Below, one piece after another: positions 62,801-64,000 of a stretch of DNA of 64,000 bases. Location of the stretch: positions 8,742,001 to 8,806,000 of the forward strand of contig NW_026542598.1 in the NCBI RefSeq assembly GCF_028750875.1. The letters run 5' to 3'. How positions within the stretch are numbered: the first letter of the stretch is position 1; the number at the start of each line of letters is the position of its first letter. The notes beneath the pieces are model-generated. The model was not told the origin of the DNA, ran no database searches, and saw only the letters and a list, made by a program, of their open reading frames with translations. A program made the translations under genes and the position numbers. Source of the DNA: Macrosteles quadrilineatus (Eukaryota > Arthropoda > Insecta > Hemiptera > Cicadellidae).

Positions 62801-63405
62801 TTACAGTACCTATCCAGCTAGATGTCCAGCTGAAGTCAATTATAATTTAAGTCCTGTAGTGCCTGTTAGAAATGAGTTCTTGAAATAACCATTAAGTAGG
62901 CCTATCATTTTAATGAGAGAATGACGCACAGTAGCCTAGAAAATGAAAATCACACAGAAGGCAGGGGCTACTAGGTGGCCGACACCCATTAGAAAGATGG
63001 ATGAAGCGGCTGCATAATAAACGATATAGCAGTGTCAGTCTTCACCATTAAAAGGATGTTTTGATGTAGACATGGTTGTGTTAGGTCTTGCTCAAAGTGG
63101 TAGTGACCAGTAGGGTAGTGATGCTTGATTGCGAGATGTGTAAGCAATTGAAATGTTCCTTCTTGAGATTTTCCGCTTATCGATTGCTTCAATTACTTAT
63201 CGAGAGGATTGTACAATCAAAATGTTTCTCTTAATTGTGGCATTCATTTAAGCCAAAACATCTGTCTGCAACCTGTCTACATTTCATGAGTTGTTACGCG
63301 GAAGTTATTTCTTATTCTAGATTTCTTATGGAATAGTATTATGTACAACATATACTGCTGACATAATTGAATAAATACTTAAGTCACTCCGTAGCGGGGG
63401 AGGGT

Positions 63406-63600
63406 TGAGGTTCATAAAGTCCAAATTTCACAAGGTCCAACGGTTAAAATATTAATAAACAGAGCGTTTCACAAGGTCCAAATTTCATAAGGTCCAAAAC
63501 TATAACATTCAAATAATCACCGTTTCACAATGTCCAAATTTCACAAAGTCCAATGTTAAAGTATCAAATAAACAGAGCGTTTCACAAGGTCCAACGGTAC
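63406..63600 (+). repeat. Interspersed TTTCACAAGGTCCAA repeats
   Basis: The core (T/G)TTTCACAA(G/A)GTCCAA or its TTCATAAGGTCC variant occurs about eight times, with TAAACAGAGCG between some. Spacing is irregular and copies are diverged. The role is unknown. Confidence 0.75.
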
Positions 63601-63738
63601 AGTCTCGGCCAGAAGTCGCTGCAGAGGTTGCCGTGGTTCGGTATGTAGGCACTACACGATCTAGTGTTGTTGCCGCGCGTCACAAAACATCATTGTGGGT
63701 CCGTAGATACGTTGTAAAGAGTGTAAAGTAGTGGTATT

Positions 63739-63897
63739 TACCCCCTCTGCAGCAAACCTGCAGACTAATAGAATTTCCATTTCCCTTATTTGATTTACAC
63801 TAGAATATCTCCTTAAAATGATCATATTTATTCCCTATTTAAATAGCATTAGTTTAACAAGTACCGTACTTAGGTTTGCTGCAACAGGGAGGAGGGT
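63739..63897. mobile_element. Small MITE with CAGCAAACC ends
   Basis: ACCCCCTCTGCAGCAAACCT at the left and AGGTTTGCTGCAACAGGGAG at the right are inverted. Same family as 47920-48037. Confidence 0.7.
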
Positions 63898-64000
63898 ATT
63901 TTTTATGGTAGGCCCTAATAGTTTAGTATAAAATAAAAGCATTTCCAAATTTGATCAAAGTACCGGGTGCGGCAAAAGTCAGTATACCGCTGCAGGCCGG

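Overview
This window is nuclear DNA of an arthropod, most likely an insect. The evidence is intron-containing host genes, interstitial (TTAGG)n-type telomere motifs, tRNA-headed SINEs, many TTAA- and TA-flanked MITEs, and an insect-type Maverick/Polinton. A hemipteran would fit, but I cannot prove the order from sequence alone. Most of the window is AT-rich intron or intergenic DNA filled with mobile elements. Coding sequence is sparse.

The outstanding object is an apparently complete Maverick/Polinton at about 4468-16648. It has 350-bp terminal inverted repeats that differ at one position by eye, and nine uninterrupted genes. These are integrase with a chromodomain, a 50-residue-repeat fibre-like protein, a DUF8207-like protein, a double jelly-roll major capsid candidate, a minor capsid (penton) candidate, an adenain-type protease, a parvovirus-type phospholipase A2 protein, an A32/FtsK packaging ATPase (the only + strand gene), and a protein-primed family B DNA polymerase with zinc fingers and further nuclease- and protease-like modules. 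The gene set is that of a capsid-forming, self-synthesising element. Eight of the nine ATGs (all but the DUF8207-like gene) sit directly after an AT-rich stretch ending in ATAAAA, which looks like a shared late-promoter or leader signal. About 1.6 kb of non-coding tandem repeats lies between the polymerase and the right inverted repeat.

Three host genes are visible. (1) On the minus strand at 18855-18966 is a first coding exon of an alpha-arrestin (ARRDC) gene. Its remaining exons must lie to the left, so the Polinton probably sits in its intron. (2) On the plus strand at 39562-54707 is a STIL/Ana2 centriole-duplication gene. I rebuilt it as nine exons with consistent phases (769 codons plus stop), including a STAN motif in the second-to-last exon. 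(3) On the minus strand at 57559-62358 are the last three exons of ISCA1, a mitochondrial iron-sulfur assembly scaffold. Its N-terminal exon lies beyond the window or was not found.

Other mobile DNA includes three TTAA-flanked piggyBac-like elements (23037-24093, 24114-24894, 49454-50320), a broken THAP/P-element-like transposon (about 31170-35460), a 5'-truncated non-LTR retrotransposon in a STIL intron (51606-53600), LINE and Helitron relics, several pogo/Tigger-like and other MITEs, a Harbinger-type MITE with TTA flanks (62501-62800), a fold-back element holding telomere-like repeats (40059-40967), a 550-bp near-palindrome (17801-18354), a 125-bp satellite (37155-37985) and a 349-bp tandem duplication (36332-37029).
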